Assembly: GCF_003944795.1 (NCBI RefSeq)
Contig: NZ_RWBG01000002.1
Coordinates: 372,001 to 436,000, forward strand
Source: Mangrovimonas spongiae
GTDB lineage: Bacteria; Bacteroidota; Bacteroidia; Flavobacteriales; Flavobacteriaceae
DNA: 64,000 bases
Direction: 5' to 3'
A program made the translations under genes and the position numbers. Every line of letters begins with the position of its first letter. The first letter of the stretch is position 1. Under the pieces are notes generated by a model. The model worked only from the letters and a program-made list of their open reading frames with translations, searched no databases and was not told the DNA's origin. Positions 39,131 through 48,979 of the stretch are shown piece after piece.

Positions 39131-40240
39131 TTAATTATTTGTTAAGGCGATAATTTCTCCTCTAAACTTTGAGCTATCGCTTCCTAGGATAAAGGTAGCG
39201 TTTTTAGGTAAAATTTTAAATGATATCGCTTTTTTATCGGAAAACACCATCATTTCTTGAATGATTGATTTGAATGTCATGGTATTACCATCAAAAATAA
39301 CTTCTGTATCATTTTCTATTGTATTAAGATGCCGTCCTAACAAAACATTTCTTTTTATAATTTGCTCAACTTTTTCCACGTTATCAGATTGAGAAATAAA
39401 CACCACGTTTTTTTTCTGCGTTTTTACCTGCTCAGGTGTTTTCCGTAATAGGTAAGCTAACTTAATACCTAACCAAACAAAAACATCAAAGAGCATATGA
39501 CGCTTAAAATGTTTTTTATAAAAGATTTGCATAGCCCCATAAAAACGTTTTGCATAGTTAACGTCTTTTAACGTGCTTTCGCCTTTATAATGGATAACAG
39601 TTGTTGTACCATTATAGAAGTTTTTATATCCCGATTTTAGAACTTTATACGATAAATCTACATCTTCGCCATACATAAAATAATCTTCATCAAACCCGCC
39701 AACTTCTTTATAAATAGATGTTTTTAGTAGCATAAAAGCGCCTACTAAAATGGGCACTTCACCTATTTTACTTTGGTTTATTTGATTAGCGTAATACTGT
39801 TTTGAAAACCCTAACATTTTGTACAATGCCACTTTTGGCGTAGGTATATTACGTTTGCTTTCGGGTAAAAATGTTCCTGTACCATCTATGAGTTTACAGC
39901 CTACAATCCCTAATTTTTCTTGAGTGTCACTAAACTGTAATAGGGTTTTAAATGTGTCTTCTGTAACAACAGTATCTGGATTTAAAACGCATACATACTC
40001 ACCTTTTGCTTTTGAAACACCTATATTATTGCCTTTAGAAAAGCCGAGATTTTCTTTATTTTCTATTAAAATAACTTCTGGGAAGTTGTTTTTTATCATT
40101 TGGCAACTATCGTCTGGCGAATGGTTATCGACGACTATAATTTCGGCATCTATATCTTTTATAGCTTCACGAACACTTGTTAAGCAAAGCTCTAAAAAGT
40201 AGCGCACATTATAGTTTAGTATAACAACAGAAAGTTTCAA
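39131..40240 (-). CDS. Family 2 glycosyltransferase
   Basis: A 369-residue inverting GT-A glycosyltransferase. The N-terminal nucleotide-sugar fold begins KLSVVILNYNVRYFLELCL, has VVDNHSPDD, and the metal-binding motif LNPDTVV. The acceptor side shows GGFDEDYFMYGEDVDL, as in rhamnosyltransferase-like WbbL proteins. A short hydrophobic patch lies near 245-260. The C-terminal 90 residues are variable. It probably builds cell-surface polysaccharide. Starts 6 bases after recR stops and is cotranscribed with it. Confidence 0.9.
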   Translation of the reverse strand: MKLSVVILNYNVRYFLELCLTSVREAIKDIDAEIIVVDNHSPDDSCQMIKNNFPEVILIENKENLGFSKGNNIGVSKAKGEYVCVLNPDTVVTEDTFKTLLQFSDTQEKLGIVGCKLIDGTGTFLPESKRNIPTPKVALYKMLGFSKQYYANQINQSKIGEVPILVGAFMLLKTSIYKEVGGFDEDYFMYGEDVDLSYKVLKSGYKNFYNGTTTVIHYKGESTLKDVNYAKRFYGAMQIFYKKHFKRHMLFDVFVWLGIKLAYLLRKTPEQVKTQKKNVVFISQSDNVEKVEQIIKRNVLLGRHLNTIENDTEVIFDGNTMTFKSIIQEMMVFSDKKAISFKILPKNATFILGSDSSKFRGEIIALTNN

Positions 40241-40246
40241 TAGTTT

Positions 40247-40864
40247 TTACGATTTTAAAGATGTTTCGAAAGGAATTCTATTTACAATACTTCGTCCTAG
40301 TGTAATTTCGTCTGTATATTCTAATTCGTTTCCTACGGAGATTCCTCTGGCTATTGTTGACGTCTCCACATCGTAATCTTGAATTTGCTTGTAAATGTAA
40401 AAATTTGTGGTATCGCCTTCCATAGTCGATCCTAATGCAAAAATGAGTTCTTTTACTTGGCCATTTTTTACTTTTTCGACTAAAGACTGAATATTTAAAT
40501 CGGTAGGACCAATACCATCCATTGGTGAGATTTTACCTCCTAACACATGATACAGTCCTTTAAATGAACTTGTGTTTTCTATAGCCATAACATCTCGTAT
40601 GTCTTCAACAACACAAATAATTTCGGTTGTTCTTCTTGGGTTTGAGCAAATCTCACAAAGCTCTGTATCACTAATATTATGGCAACTTTTGCAAAAATTA
40701 ATGTCTGTTCTAAGCTGACTTAAAGCATTGGCTAATTGTATGGATTGTTCTTCTGGTTGGTTTAACAAATGTAATACCAAACGTAGTGCTGTACGCTTTC
40801 CTATGCCTGGAAGTTGAGACATTTCGTTAACTGCTTTTTCTAATAATTTTGAAGAAAATTCCAT
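40247..40864 (-). CDS. recR: Recombination protein RecR
   Basis: A 205-residue RecR. An N-terminal helix-hairpin-helix ([12 protein letters not shown]) precedes the zinc finger [16 protein letters not shown] and the Toprim domain ([14 protein letters not shown]), with a C-terminal Walker-B-like end ([11 protein letters not shown]). With RecO it loads RecA on gapped DNA. Confidence 0.97.
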   Translation of the reverse strand: MEFSSKLLEKAVNEMSQLPGIGKRTALRLVLHLLNQPEEQSIQLANALSQLRTDINFCKSCHNISDTELCEICSNPRRTTEIICVVEDIRDVMAIENTSSFKGLYHVLGGKISPMDGIGPTDLNIQSLVEKVKNGQVKELIFALGSTMEGDTTNFYIYKQIQDYDVETSTIARGISVGNELEYTDEITLGRSIVNRIPFETSLKS

Positions 40865-40902
40865 AGCTGCGAATTTACGATTTTACATTAAAGAAATACT
40901 CC

Positions 40903-40910
40903 TACATTTG
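40903..40910 (+). promoter_or_regulatory. -7 element TACATTTG for the symporter
   Basis: A perfect TAnnTTTG, 24 bases before the symporter ATG. No TTG at the -33 spacing. Confidence 0.6.
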
Positions 40911-40934
40911 TAATTTATAATTAACAACTAAATT

Positions 40935-42383
40935 ATGTCTCCTTTTTTTATAGCTGCTTTAATTCTTGCTTATTTTATTGTACTAATAATCATTTCTTAT
41001 TTTACTGGGAAGGAAGACACTAACGAGGCTTTTTTTAAAGCAAATAAATCGGCGCCATGGTATTTGGTTGCCTTTGGTATGCTAGGCGCTTCTTTATCTG
41101 GAGTCACTTTTATTTCGGTTCCTGGTGCTGTAGAGGGCAAACAATTTGGTTACCTACAAGTCGTTTTTGGTTATTTATTAGGCTATTTGGTTATTGCGTA
41201 TGTGCTATTACCATTATATTACAAGCTTAATTTAACCTCTATTTACACGTATTTTAGAGACAGATTTGGGAATTATTCGTACAAAACAGGCTCTGTCGCT
41301 TTTTTAGTTTCCAGAACAGTTGGTGCCGCTTTTAGGCTTTTTTTAGTGGCAAAAGTATTGCAACTACTTATCTTCGATCAATTTGGTATTCCTTTCTTTA
41401 TAACGGTTATCACAACTATTTTATTAATTTGGCTTTACACGTTTAGAGGCGGTATAAAAACGATTATTTTCACCGATACTTTACAAACATTGTTCATGTT
41501 GGTTTCTGTTGTTATTACGATTATTTTTATAGCCAACGCTATGGACTTACATAGTTTTGGAGCAATATATGATAATGTAGCTTCCAGCTCTATGAGCAAG
41601 GTTTTCTTTTTAGACAATGTTAACGACCCTCAATATTTTATAAAAAGTATTTTATCAGGTATGTTTATTACCATTACCATGACTGGAATGGACCAAGATA
41701 TGATGCAGAAAAACTTAACCTGTAAAACCTTGAAAGACGCCCAGAAGAATATGATTTCTTTTAGCGTGGTTTTAATTTTTGTAAATATCTTGTTTTTAGT
41801 ACTTGGACTTTTATTAACGCAGTACGCTGCCGAGAATGGTATTTCAGCAAAAAAAGACAATTTATTTCCTACAATTGCTATGCTTCCTGAAATTGGTATT
41901 GCCACCTCATCATTTTTTATATTAGGACTTATTGCTGCTGCTTACTCTAGTGCCGATTCGGCTTTAACATCTTTAACAACAGCTTTTTGCATTGATATTA
42001 TTGAACTAGACAAAAAACCTAAAAAGGAGCAGAAAAGAACTCGAAAAGTGGTTCATGTATTAACAAGTCTTGTTTTAATTGTTGTCATCCTTCTTTTCGA
42101 TCTTATTTTTAAAGATGTATCGGTAATCTGGGAATTATTTAAAGCTGCAGGATATACTTATGGGCCATTACTTGGTTTATTTGCTTTTGGAATTTTAACC
42201 AAATCTGACATTAAAGATAAATACGTATGGATAATTGCTATAGTAGCTCCAATAGTATCGTACTTTATTAATGAATATTCGCCAAAGCTATTTAATGGCT
42301 ACCAAATAGGGTTTGAAATCTTAATTATTAACGGGCTTTTAATGTTTCTTGGTTTAATATTGATTCGTAGAAAGCAACACTAA
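40935..42383 (+). CDS. Sodium:solute symporter family transporter
   Basis: A 482-residue inner-membrane protein with about thirteen transmembrane helices of the SSS (LeuT-fold) type. Typical stretches are [20 protein letters not shown] (TM1 region), [16 protein letters not shown] and [17 protein letters not shown], the latter with the Ser pair of the sodium site. Solutes in the family include sugars, amino acids and sialic acid; the one used here is unknown. Its last 30 bases overlap the end of the opposite CoA-binding gene. Confidence 0.93.
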   Translation: MSPFFIAALILAYFIVLIIISYFTGKEDTNEAFFKANKSAPWYLVAFGMLGASLSGVTFISVPGAVEGKQFGYLQVVFGYLLGYLVIAYVLLPLYYKLNLTSIYTYFRDRFGNYSYKTGSVAFLVSRTVGAAFRLFLVAKVLQLLIFDQFGIPFFITVITTILLIWLYTFRGGIKTIIFTDTLQTLFMLVSVVITIIFIANAMDLHSFGAIYDNVASSSMSKVFFLDNVNDPQYFIKSILSGMFITITMTGMDQDMMQKNLTCKTLKDAQKNMISFSVVLIFVNILFLVLGLLLTQYAAENGISAKKDNLFPTIAMLPEIGIATSSFFILGLIAAAYSSADSALTSLTTAFCIDIIELDKKPKKEQKRTRKVVHVLTSLVLIVVILLFDLIFKDVSVIWELFKAAGYTYGPLLGLFAFGILTKSDIKDKYVWIIAIVAPIVSYFINEYSPKLFNGYQIGFEILIINGLLMFLGLILIRRKQH

Positions 42384-42716
42384 CGTACAAGCTTCTTCAA
42401 AAAAGATATTGTTCTTTTCTAATATCTTATAAAACTCAGGATTTTCGGTACCTGGATTAAAAATAACTCGTTTAGGCTGTAACGATACAATGTAGTTGTA
42501 ATAATCCTTTTGGTGCGTTGGATTGACATATAATGTTACCGTATGCACATTGTTATAATCGAGCAACGCTGTTTGTATATCAACACCTGCTACTTCTCCT
42601 TTTTTCAATCCATAAGCCACAACCTCTACATTATTATTTACCAATTTATTAATGGCATAATTAGAATATCTATTGGGTTTAAGCGACGCCCCAAAAACTA
42701 ATGTTTTTTTCTCCAT
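42354..42716 (-). CDS. CoA-binding domain protein
   Basis: A 120-residue Rossmann-fold protein of the CoA_binding (YccU-like) family: [17 protein letters not shown] at the start, [12 protein letters not shown] and [14 protein letters not shown] at the end. The family binds CoA but has no settled role. The C-terminal residues encoded inside the symporter gene are conserved in the family as I recall it, so the antisense overlap looks genuine. Confidence 0.88.
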   Translation of the reverse strand: MEKKTLVFGASLKPNRYSNYAINKLVNNNVEVVAYGLKKGEVAGVDIQTALLDYNNVHTVTLYVNPTHQKDYYNYIVSLQPKRVIFNPGTENPEFYKILEKNNIFFEEACTLVLLSTNQY

Positions 42717-42831
42717 ACTGTTAAAATGTTGTTAAGTAGTGTTAAATACGGTAACAGCAACTTGTATTAAGCGTCTATGATAATAGAACAAAAAGTTCAT
42801 CAATCAAAATAAATTAACTAAAACCAATTAA

Positions 42832-45306
42832 ATGAAACATGTATTATTATTTTGTGCATTTATCATCACGATAGCTTCATCTGCACAAAACTCAGTCAAT
42901 GCCTTATTTAAAGACGGCACCATTACAGGAAAAGTTATCGATGCTACTTTAAAAGAACCTATGCCGTATGTTACTATTGTTGTAAAAAATAAATCGGGAG
43001 AAACTATTACTGGAACAATTACCGATGATGATGGTAACTTTAAAATTTCTTCTATTCCAGAAGGTGACATTATAGTTAACATTCAGTTTATTGGCTTTAA
43101 AACAATAACTAAAAACATCACCATTAATAAAAATAATTACAGGGTTAATTTAGGTGATATTTATCTTGAAGAAGAAGCTGCAGCTCTAGACGAAGTTACC
43201 GTTGTTGCCGAAGTATCTACTATTCAACAAAAAGTAGATAGGAAAGTGATTACTATTGGTAAAGATTTAACTACAGCTGGTGCTACAGCATCGGATATTA
43301 TGACCAACTTACCTTCTGTAAACGTCGATCAACAAACAGGTAACATTAGCTTACGTGGCAACGAAAATGTACGTGTTATGGTAGACGGCAAATTAAGTAA
43401 TGTTCCTGTGGCACAATTACTTCGTCAAATTCCATCGACTTCTATTAAAAAGATTGAATTAATTACAAACCCTTCTGCCAAATACAATCCAGAAGGCATG
43501 AGTGGTATTATAAATATCATTCTTCATAAAAACACCAAACTAGGCTTTAACGGAAATGTAAACCTAGGACTAACTAAAGAAATTTACGCCAAGTTTAATA
43601 GTTCTATAGATATGAATTATCGTAACGGAAAGTTCAATTTCTATGGTAACTACGGCAACAACATAGGAAAATATGACAATTTTGGCGAGATAAACCGATT
43701 AGACGACAACTCTAAGCAAAACCTTGATTTTTATAACAATAACAAATCGCATTTATTTAAGGTTGGTGTAGACTATTACCTAAACGACAACAATACGGTT
43801 TCCTTTTTTACCAATCAAAACTATTTTAATGGTAACGGTGTTGGAAATACATTATTAACCGATGCTGACGCCACAACAAGACAACAAATTTTTGGCGATG
43901 AAACCGATAATATTTCTGGCCAATACAATCTAGCCTATAAACACAAGTTTAAAAAGGAAAATGAAACCTTAGATGTTGAAATTGATTACAACGATTTTAG
44001 CCAAGATCAAATTGCAGATTTTAACTACATTAACTTTAGTTTTCCAGACGATTACATGGATTTTGTTGATACAAAACGCGACCAAACAACCATAAATGTA
44101 GATTATGTAAACCCATTAAGTGACAAAGCAAAACTAGAAGTTGGTGGTGAGGTTAGGCTTTTTAACTCTAATATAGATTACGAATCAACAGGTGTTACTT
44201 TTAACGACAATGGAATTATTATTCCAACGCCATCGACAAATTTTGATTATAACAGAAATATCTATTCACTTTACGCTACTTATGGTAAAACACTAGAAAA
44301 GTGGAGCTATCAAATAGGCGCACGTTTTGAACAAGTTAATGTAGATGCCGAACCGTTAAGAACCTTTAGTGATAACACAACCGAGTTTTTACCTTTTGAA
44401 AACGATTATTTTCAAGTTTATCCATCGGCATTTTTAACATATACCGCATCAGATAAAAACTCATACCAATTAAGCTATAGTCGTCGTGTAGACCGTCCCG
44501 GATTACGACAAGTAAACCCTATTCGTGAATGGAGTACACCACGTATATCGTCTTACGGAAATCCAGAATTAAAACCGCAATTCACTAATTCAATAGAATT
44601 AAACTACACAAGAAATTTAGCTAACGGAAGTTTAACAGGCGGTGTGTTTTACAGAATTATTGAAGACCAAATTAGCCGATTAGTTAATATAGATCGTACA
44701 AACGTTCCAGAGGCCAACTCTATTTTATCTTACGGAAATTTCGACAACACATCGGCATATGGTATAGAGCTATCAGGTAACTATAGACCCACAAAATGGT
44801 GGAACTTAAACGGTAGTTTTGATTTGTATTCGCAAACTCAAACAGGAATCACAGAATTTATCGATTCTAACGATTTACCAAATGCCACTGTTAACGACAT
44901 TGTAACAGTTAATAGCGAGGTTGAAAACGTGGTTTGGAATTTTAGAGTATTCAATAATTTTAAAGCAACCAAAAAACTAAACCTATCGCTTTTTGCTATG
45001 TATCGTGGTAAAGAAGAAGGCGTACAATTTAAAAGAGATCCTATGTATTTTGTAAACACAGGATTGCGTTACAGCTTCTTAGAAGATAATCGTGCTACGT
45101 TTAGCTTTAACTATAACGACATTTTTAACACCATGCAGTTTGCCTTTAAAAATGACACGCCATACCCTGCAAATGGAGAGTTTAATTGGGAGAGTAACAC
45201 ATGGAACATTGCCTTATCTTACCGTTTTGGTGGCGGCAAATATAGAGCGCTTAAACGTAAACAAAGAGATAATGATGTAAAATCTGGCGGCGGCGGATTT
45301 ATGTAA
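42832..45306 (+). CDS. TonB-dependent receptor with CarboxypepD_reg domain
   Basis: An 824-residue outer-membrane protein. Signal peptide 1-18 (ending SSAQ). Residues 30-115 are a carboxypeptidase-regulatory-like domain (GTITGKVIDATLKEPMPYV). The plug follows (about 135-230: SDIMTNLPSVNVDQQTGNIS, KIELITNPSAKYNPEG) and then a barrel of the OMP_b-brl_3 type. The protein ends FGGGKYRALKRKQ and a short Gly tail (GGGGFM) instead of the usual terminal aromatic residue. No SusD-like partner is encoded beside it, so this is not a polysaccharide-utilisation pair. Ligand unknown; siderophore or metal uptake is one option. Confidence 0.92.
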   Translation: MKHVLLFCAFIITIASSAQNSVNALFKDGTITGKVIDATLKEPMPYVTIVVKNKSGETITGTITDDDGNFKISSIPEGDIIVNIQFIGFKTITKNITINKNNYRVNLGDIYLEEEAAALDEVTVVAEVSTIQQKVDRKVITIGKDLTTAGATASDIMTNLPSVNVDQQTGNISLRGNENVRVMVDGKLSNVPVAQLLRQIPSTSIKKIELITNPSAKYNPEGMSGIINIILHKNTKLGFNGNVNLGLTKEIYAKFNSSIDMNYRNGKFNFYGNYGNNIGKYDNFGEINRLDDNSKQNLDFYNNNKSHLFKVGVDYYLNDNNTVSFFTNQNYFNGNGVGNTLLTDADATTRQQIFGDETDNISGQYNLAYKHKFKKENETLDVEIDYNDFSQDQIADFNYINFSFPDDYMDFVDTKRDQTTINVDYVNPLSDKAKLEVGGEVRLFNSNIDYESTGVTFNDNGIIIPTPSTNFDYNRNIYSLYATYGKTLEKWSYQIGARFEQVNVDAEPLRTFSDNTTEFLPFENDYFQVYPSAFLTYTASDKNSYQLSYSRRVDRPGLRQVNPIREWSTPRISSYGNPELKPQFTNSIELNYTRNLANGSLTGGVFYRIIEDQISRLVNIDRTNVPEANSILSYGNFDNTSAYGIELSGNYRPTKWWNLNGSFDLYSQTQTGITEFIDSNDLPNATVNDIVTVNSEVENVVWNFRVFNNFKATKKLNLSLFAMYRGKEEGVQFKRDPMYFVNTGLRYSFLEDNRATFSFNYNDIFNTMQFAFKNDTPYPANGEFNWESNTWNIALSYRFGGGKYRALKRKQRDNDVKSGGGGFM

Positions 45307-45371
45307 ACATACAATTTAGTGGTTATAACATAATAATTGATGGTTAGTGTTAATGTTTGACCACTAAACCA

Positions 45372-45407
45372 GAAAACCCAAGTTATTTTAACTTGGGTTT
45401 TCGTTTT
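45372..45407 (+). terminator. Terminator after the TonB receptor gene
   Basis: A perfect 14-bp stem, GAAAACCCAAGTTA against TAACTTGGGTTTTC, with a TTT loop, then GTTTTT. The 130 bases from here to 45537 hold nothing I recognise. Confidence 0.9.
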
Positions 45408-45537
45408 TATGTTAAATGATAGTTAAAACCTCTCTCTAATGAAATATTCTAAACAGTTTTACGTCTATATTATTGAGTGATAAGTTAATCAGCAAGATTT
45501 AAATTTCATTTAGTGTTAGTTAAGTTGGTTAATAGTG

Positions 45538-45574
45538 AAAAACCCGAAGCATCTTCTTAAAGCTTCGGGTTTTT
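45538..45574 (-). terminator. Terminator after the FabH-like gene
   Basis: AAAAACCCGAAGC pairs with GCTTCGGGTTTTT around an 11-base loop. It lies about 30 bases past the stop of the minus-strand synthase gene and could work in both directions. Confidence 0.9.
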
Positions 45575-45604
45575 CTATTTTTTAAATTATAATTATTTAT
45601 TTGA

Positions 45605-46615
45605 CTACCATTTAATAATAGTACTTCCCCAAGTAAACCCACTACCAAAGGCTGCCAATACAACAGTGTCGCCCTCCTTTACTTTTCCTTGTTCCCAAGC
45701 TTCTGTCAAGGCTATCGGTATGGAAGCCGCTGTGGTATTTCCATATTTTTGAATGTTATTGAACACTTGGTCGTCTTTCAATTGAAACTTCTTTTGAATA
45801 AACTGTGCGATACGTAAATTAGCTTGATGCGGAATTAACATATCTATATCTTCTGGCGTTAAATTATTTTTATTTAAGCCTTCCATAATCACTTCGCTAA
45901 AGCGCACTACGGCATTTTTAAACACAAACTGTCCGTTCATATATGGATAGTAACTCTCATCATTAGGGTCGTTATCGGCTATAATATCATTTACCCAACG
46001 CTTGCCCATTCCTGGAGCAATTAAGCTTAATTCTTCGGCATGCTCACCTTGGGAATGTAAATGTGTTGATAAAATACCTTTACTGTTATCTTCTTCTCTT
46101 GTTAAAACTGCCGCACCAGCACCATCACCAAAAATTACAGACACACCTCTACCGCGAGTTGTTTTGTCCAATCCATGAGAGTGCAATTCACTACCAATAA
46201 CCAGAACATTTTTATACATACCTGTTTTAATAAAATTATCTGCAACAGATAAGGCATATACAAACCCTGAACATTGATTACGAACATCAAGCGCTCCAAC
46301 AGTTTTTATATCTAATTCTTTTTGAACGGTAACTCCTGGTCCAGGAAAATAATAATCAGGACTTAAAGTGGCAAAAACAATAAAATCAATATCGTCTTTA
46401 TCAATCCCTGCACGTTCTATTGCTACTTTAGCAGCCTTTACACCCATTGCAGATGTGGTATCGCCACTTCCTGGTTTTACCCAACGACGCTCTTTAATAC
46501 CCGTTCGCTCTTGAATCCACTCGTCACTAGTATCCATGAGTTTTGTTAAATCATCATTGGTAACCACATTGTCAGGCACATAGTAACCTAAACCTATTAT
46601 TTTCGAATTATACAT
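45605..46615 (-). CDS. 3-oxoacyl-ACP synthase III family protein (FabH-like)
   Basis: A 336-residue thiolase-fold synthase. The catalytic triad is visible: Cys in RNQCSGFVYAL, His in IPHQANLRI and Asn in YGNTTAAS. KAS III starts fatty-acid synthesis by joining acetyl-CoA to malonyl-ACP. Here the N-terminus (KIIGLGYYVPDNVVTN) and MDTSDEWIQERTGIKERRW fit FabH, but flavobacteria have several paralogues and this stands apart from fatty-acid genes, so a secondary role (flexirubin-type or other lipid synthesis) is possible. Confidence 0.9.
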   Translation of the reverse strand: MYNSKIIGLGYYVPDNVVTNDDLTKLMDTSDEWIQERTGIKERRWVKPGSGDTTSAMGVKAAKVAIERAGIDKDDIDFIVFATLSPDYYFPGPGVTVQKELDIKTVGALDVRNQCSGFVYALSVADNFIKTGMYKNVLVIGSELHSHGLDKTTRGRGVSVIFGDGAGAAVLTREEDNSKGILSTHLHSQGEHAEELSLIAPGMGKRWVNDIIADNDPNDESYYPYMNGQFVFKNAVVRFSEVIMEGLNKNNLTPEDIDMLIPHQANLRIAQFIQKKFQLKDDQVFNNIQKYGNTTAASIPIALTEAWEQGKVKEGDTVVLAAFGSGFTWGSTIIKW

Positions 46616-46684
46616 ATCTTAAAAATTAGCCTGCGCAATTTAAATATTTCCAATAAAACCCAGTTAAAAAAACACATCCTATCG

Positions 46685-46698
46685 TTATGCATGCATAA
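46685..46698. promoter_or_regulatory. Perfect 14-bp palindrome in the fabH-like/htpG spacer
   Basis: TTATGCATGCATAA is its own reverse complement. It lies 70 bases from the synthase ATG and 206 bases from htpG, without a T tract. A protein-binding operator is possible; the 289-base divergent spacer holds no gene that I can see. Confidence 0.4.
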
Positions 46699-46792
46699 TA
46701 AACTGCCTCAAATTTGGGTAAATAATACATTCCAAGAAACAAAAGTTTAAATACAATGCATGTCGTGGCATAACTTAATCCTGATAATTCCG

Positions 46793-46805
46793 TGTCAGTT
46801 TGTCA
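46793..46805 (+). promoter_or_regulatory. Direct repeat TGTCA-N3-TGTCA upstream of htpG
   Basis: Two TGTCA units are separated by GTT, about 100 bases before the htpG ATG. A third TGTCA-like run (TTTGTCA) lies at 46829-46835, next to an imperfect -7 box beginning TATTTTTT at 46821. The placement suits control of a heat-shock gene, but I have no family rule to cite. Confidence 0.4.
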
Positions 46806-46904
46806 CTTTTTTGGCATTGGTATTTTTTTTGTCAAATAGAAAACAGAAAATAAATGTTTAAATCCTCCTATTAATCAGTAGGAATAATTAATAAAATTTA
46901 AATT

Positions 46905-48791
46905 ATGGCAAAAGGAAACATTAATGTATCGGTAGAAAACATCTTCCCGCTCATTAAAAAATTCTTGTACAGTGATCACGAAATTTTTCTTCGTGAATTA
47001 ATAAGTAATGCTACAGATGCTACTTTAAAGCTAAAACACTTAGCTAGTATTGGTGAAGCTAAAGTAGAATATGGCAATCCGCAGATTGAAGTTAAAATTG
47101 ATAAAGAAGGCAAAAAACTTCACATTATAGACCAAGGAATTGGTATGACAGCCGAAGAGGTTGAGAAGTATATTAATGAAGTAGCGTTTTCTGGTGCTGA
47201 AGAATTTTTAGACAAGTACAAAGATTCAGCTAAGGACTCTGGTATTATTGGGCATTTTGGTCTTGGGTTTTACTCGGCTTTTATGGTTGCCAACAAGGTA
47301 GAAATCATTACCAAATCTCACAAAGATGAGCCAGCTGCACATTGGACTTGCGATGGCTCGCCTGAATTTACTTTAGAACCTCACGACAAAACCGAAAGAG
47401 GTACCGAGATTATTCTTCATATTAATGAAGACGATAACGAGTTCCTAGAAGAGTCTCGTATTCGTGAGCTTTTAGTGAAATACAACAAGTTTATGCCAAT
47501 CCCTATTAAATTTGGCACCAAAACTGAAACGCTACCAAAACCTGAAGACGCAAAAGAAGACGATCCTGCTCCAACAAAAGAAGTAGATGATATTATTAAT
47601 AACCCAAACCCTGCTTGGACCAAACAACCAACCGATTTAGAAGAGGAAGACTACAAAAACTTCTATCGCGAGTTGTACCCAATGCAGTTTGAGGAACCAT
47701 TATTCCACATTCACTTAAACGTGGATTATCCGTTTAACTTAACGGGAATTTTATATTTCCCAAAAATGACAAACGATTTAAACGTACAAAAAGATCGTAT
47801 TCAATTATACCAAAATCAAGTTTTTGTAACCGATAATGTAGAAGGTATTGTTCCTGAATTTTTAACCATGCTACGCGGTGTGATAGATTCCCCAGACATT
47901 CCGTTAAATGTATCGCGTTCGTACTTACAAGCCGACGGTGCTGTTAAGAAAATTTCGTCATACATCACACGTAAAGTTGCCGATAAGTTAAAGTCGCTTT
48001 TCAACAATAACCGTGAAGATTTTGAAAAGAAATGGGACGATATTAAAATCGTTATTGAATATGGTATGCTTTCTGAAGAAAAATTCTTTGATAAGGCCGA
48101 TGCATTTGCTCTTTACCCAACAGTTGATGGCAAGTATTACACTTACGATGAACTTTACAATGCCATTAAAGCCAAACAAACCGATAAGGACGACAAATTG
48201 GTTATTCTTTACGCATCGAATAAAGATGAACAACACAGTTATATTGAAGCTGCAAAAGCCAAAGGCTACGAAGTGTTGTTGTTAGATTCGCCAATCGTAT
48301 CGCACTTAATGCAAAAGCTAGAAACCTCTAAAGAAAATATTTCGTTTGCACGTGTAGATGCCGATCATATTGACAACTTAATTAAGAAAGACGACAACAA
48401 AATTTCCAAATTAAGTGATGATGAAAAAACCAAGCTAGACGAATTACTTAAAGAAGTGATTCCTGCTGATAAATTTACCGTACAATTAGAAACTATGGAT
48501 AGCGATGCTGCACCATTTATGATTACGCAACCCGAATTTATGCGTCGTATGAAAGAAATGCAAGCTACTGGCGGCGGCGGTATGTTTGGCATGGGCAATA
48601 TGCCAGATATGTATAATTTGGTTGTAAACACAAATTCTGAGTTGGTAGGTGACATTTTAAACACCAAAACAAAGAAGAAACAAGAACGCTTAATCAATCA
48701 AAGCTTGGACTTGGCACGATTAAGCCAAGGACTGCTTAAAGGTGAAGAACTCACCAACTTTATTAAACGTAGCTACGATATGATTAAATAA
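46905..48791 (+). CDS. htpG: Molecular chaperone HtpG (Hsp90)
   Basis: A 628-residue Hsp90. The GHKL ATPase domain has LISNATDATLKLK (the ATP Glu/Asn region reads ELISNATDA), DQGIGMTAEEV and GHFGLGFYSAFMVA. The middle domain starts around residue 230 and includes the catalytic-loop Arg in NVSRSYLQ. The C-terminal dimerisation domain follows from about 500. It helps refold or mature client proteins in the cytoplasm. Single-gene unit with a strong terminator. Confidence 0.97.
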   Translation: MAKGNINVSVENIFPLIKKFLYSDHEIFLRELISNATDATLKLKHLASIGEAKVEYGNPQIEVKIDKEGKKLHIIDQGIGMTAEEVEKYINEVAFSGAEEFLDKYKDSAKDSGIIGHFGLGFYSAFMVANKVEIITKSHKDEPAAHWTCDGSPEFTLEPHDKTERGTEIILHINEDDNEFLEESRIRELLVKYNKFMPIPIKFGTKTETLPKPEDAKEDDPAPTKEVDDIINNPNPAWTKQPTDLEEEDYKNFYRELYPMQFEEPLFHIHLNVDYPFNLTGILYFPKMTNDLNVQKDRIQLYQNQVFVTDNVEGIVPEFLTMLRGVIDSPDIPLNVSRSYLQADGAVKKISSYITRKVADKLKSLFNNNREDFEKKWDDIKIVIEYGMLSEEKFFDKADAFALYPTVDGKYYTYDELYNAIKAKQTDKDDKLVILYASNKDEQHSYIEAAKAKGYEVLLLDSPIVSHLMQKLETSKENISFARVDADHIDNLIKKDDNKISKLSDDEKTKLDELLKEVIPADKFTVQLETMDSDAAPFMITQPEFMRRMKEMQATGGGGMFGMGNMPDMYNLVVNTNSELVGDILNTKTKKKQERLINQSLDLARLSQGLLKGEELTNFIKRSYDMIK

Positions 48792-48833
48792 GAAGCAAGA
48801 GCGTTTGGCTACTGCAGCAATATTAGAATTTAG

Positions 48834-48866
48834 AAAAAACCACTTCCTAATCGAAGTGGTTTTTTT
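48834..48866 (+). terminator. Terminator after htpG
   Basis: AAAAAACCACTTC pairs with GAAGTGGTTTTTTT around a 6-base loop, 42 bases past the htpG stop. Confidence 0.92.
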
Positions 48867-48979
48867 GTGCCTAAACGAAATATGGCTCACACTCACCAAA
48901 ACATCACTTTCACCAATTCCTAATTTCATGGTAAGTTATGCTTGCTTAGGTTTGAACCATAACTTTAACATTTTGTATT

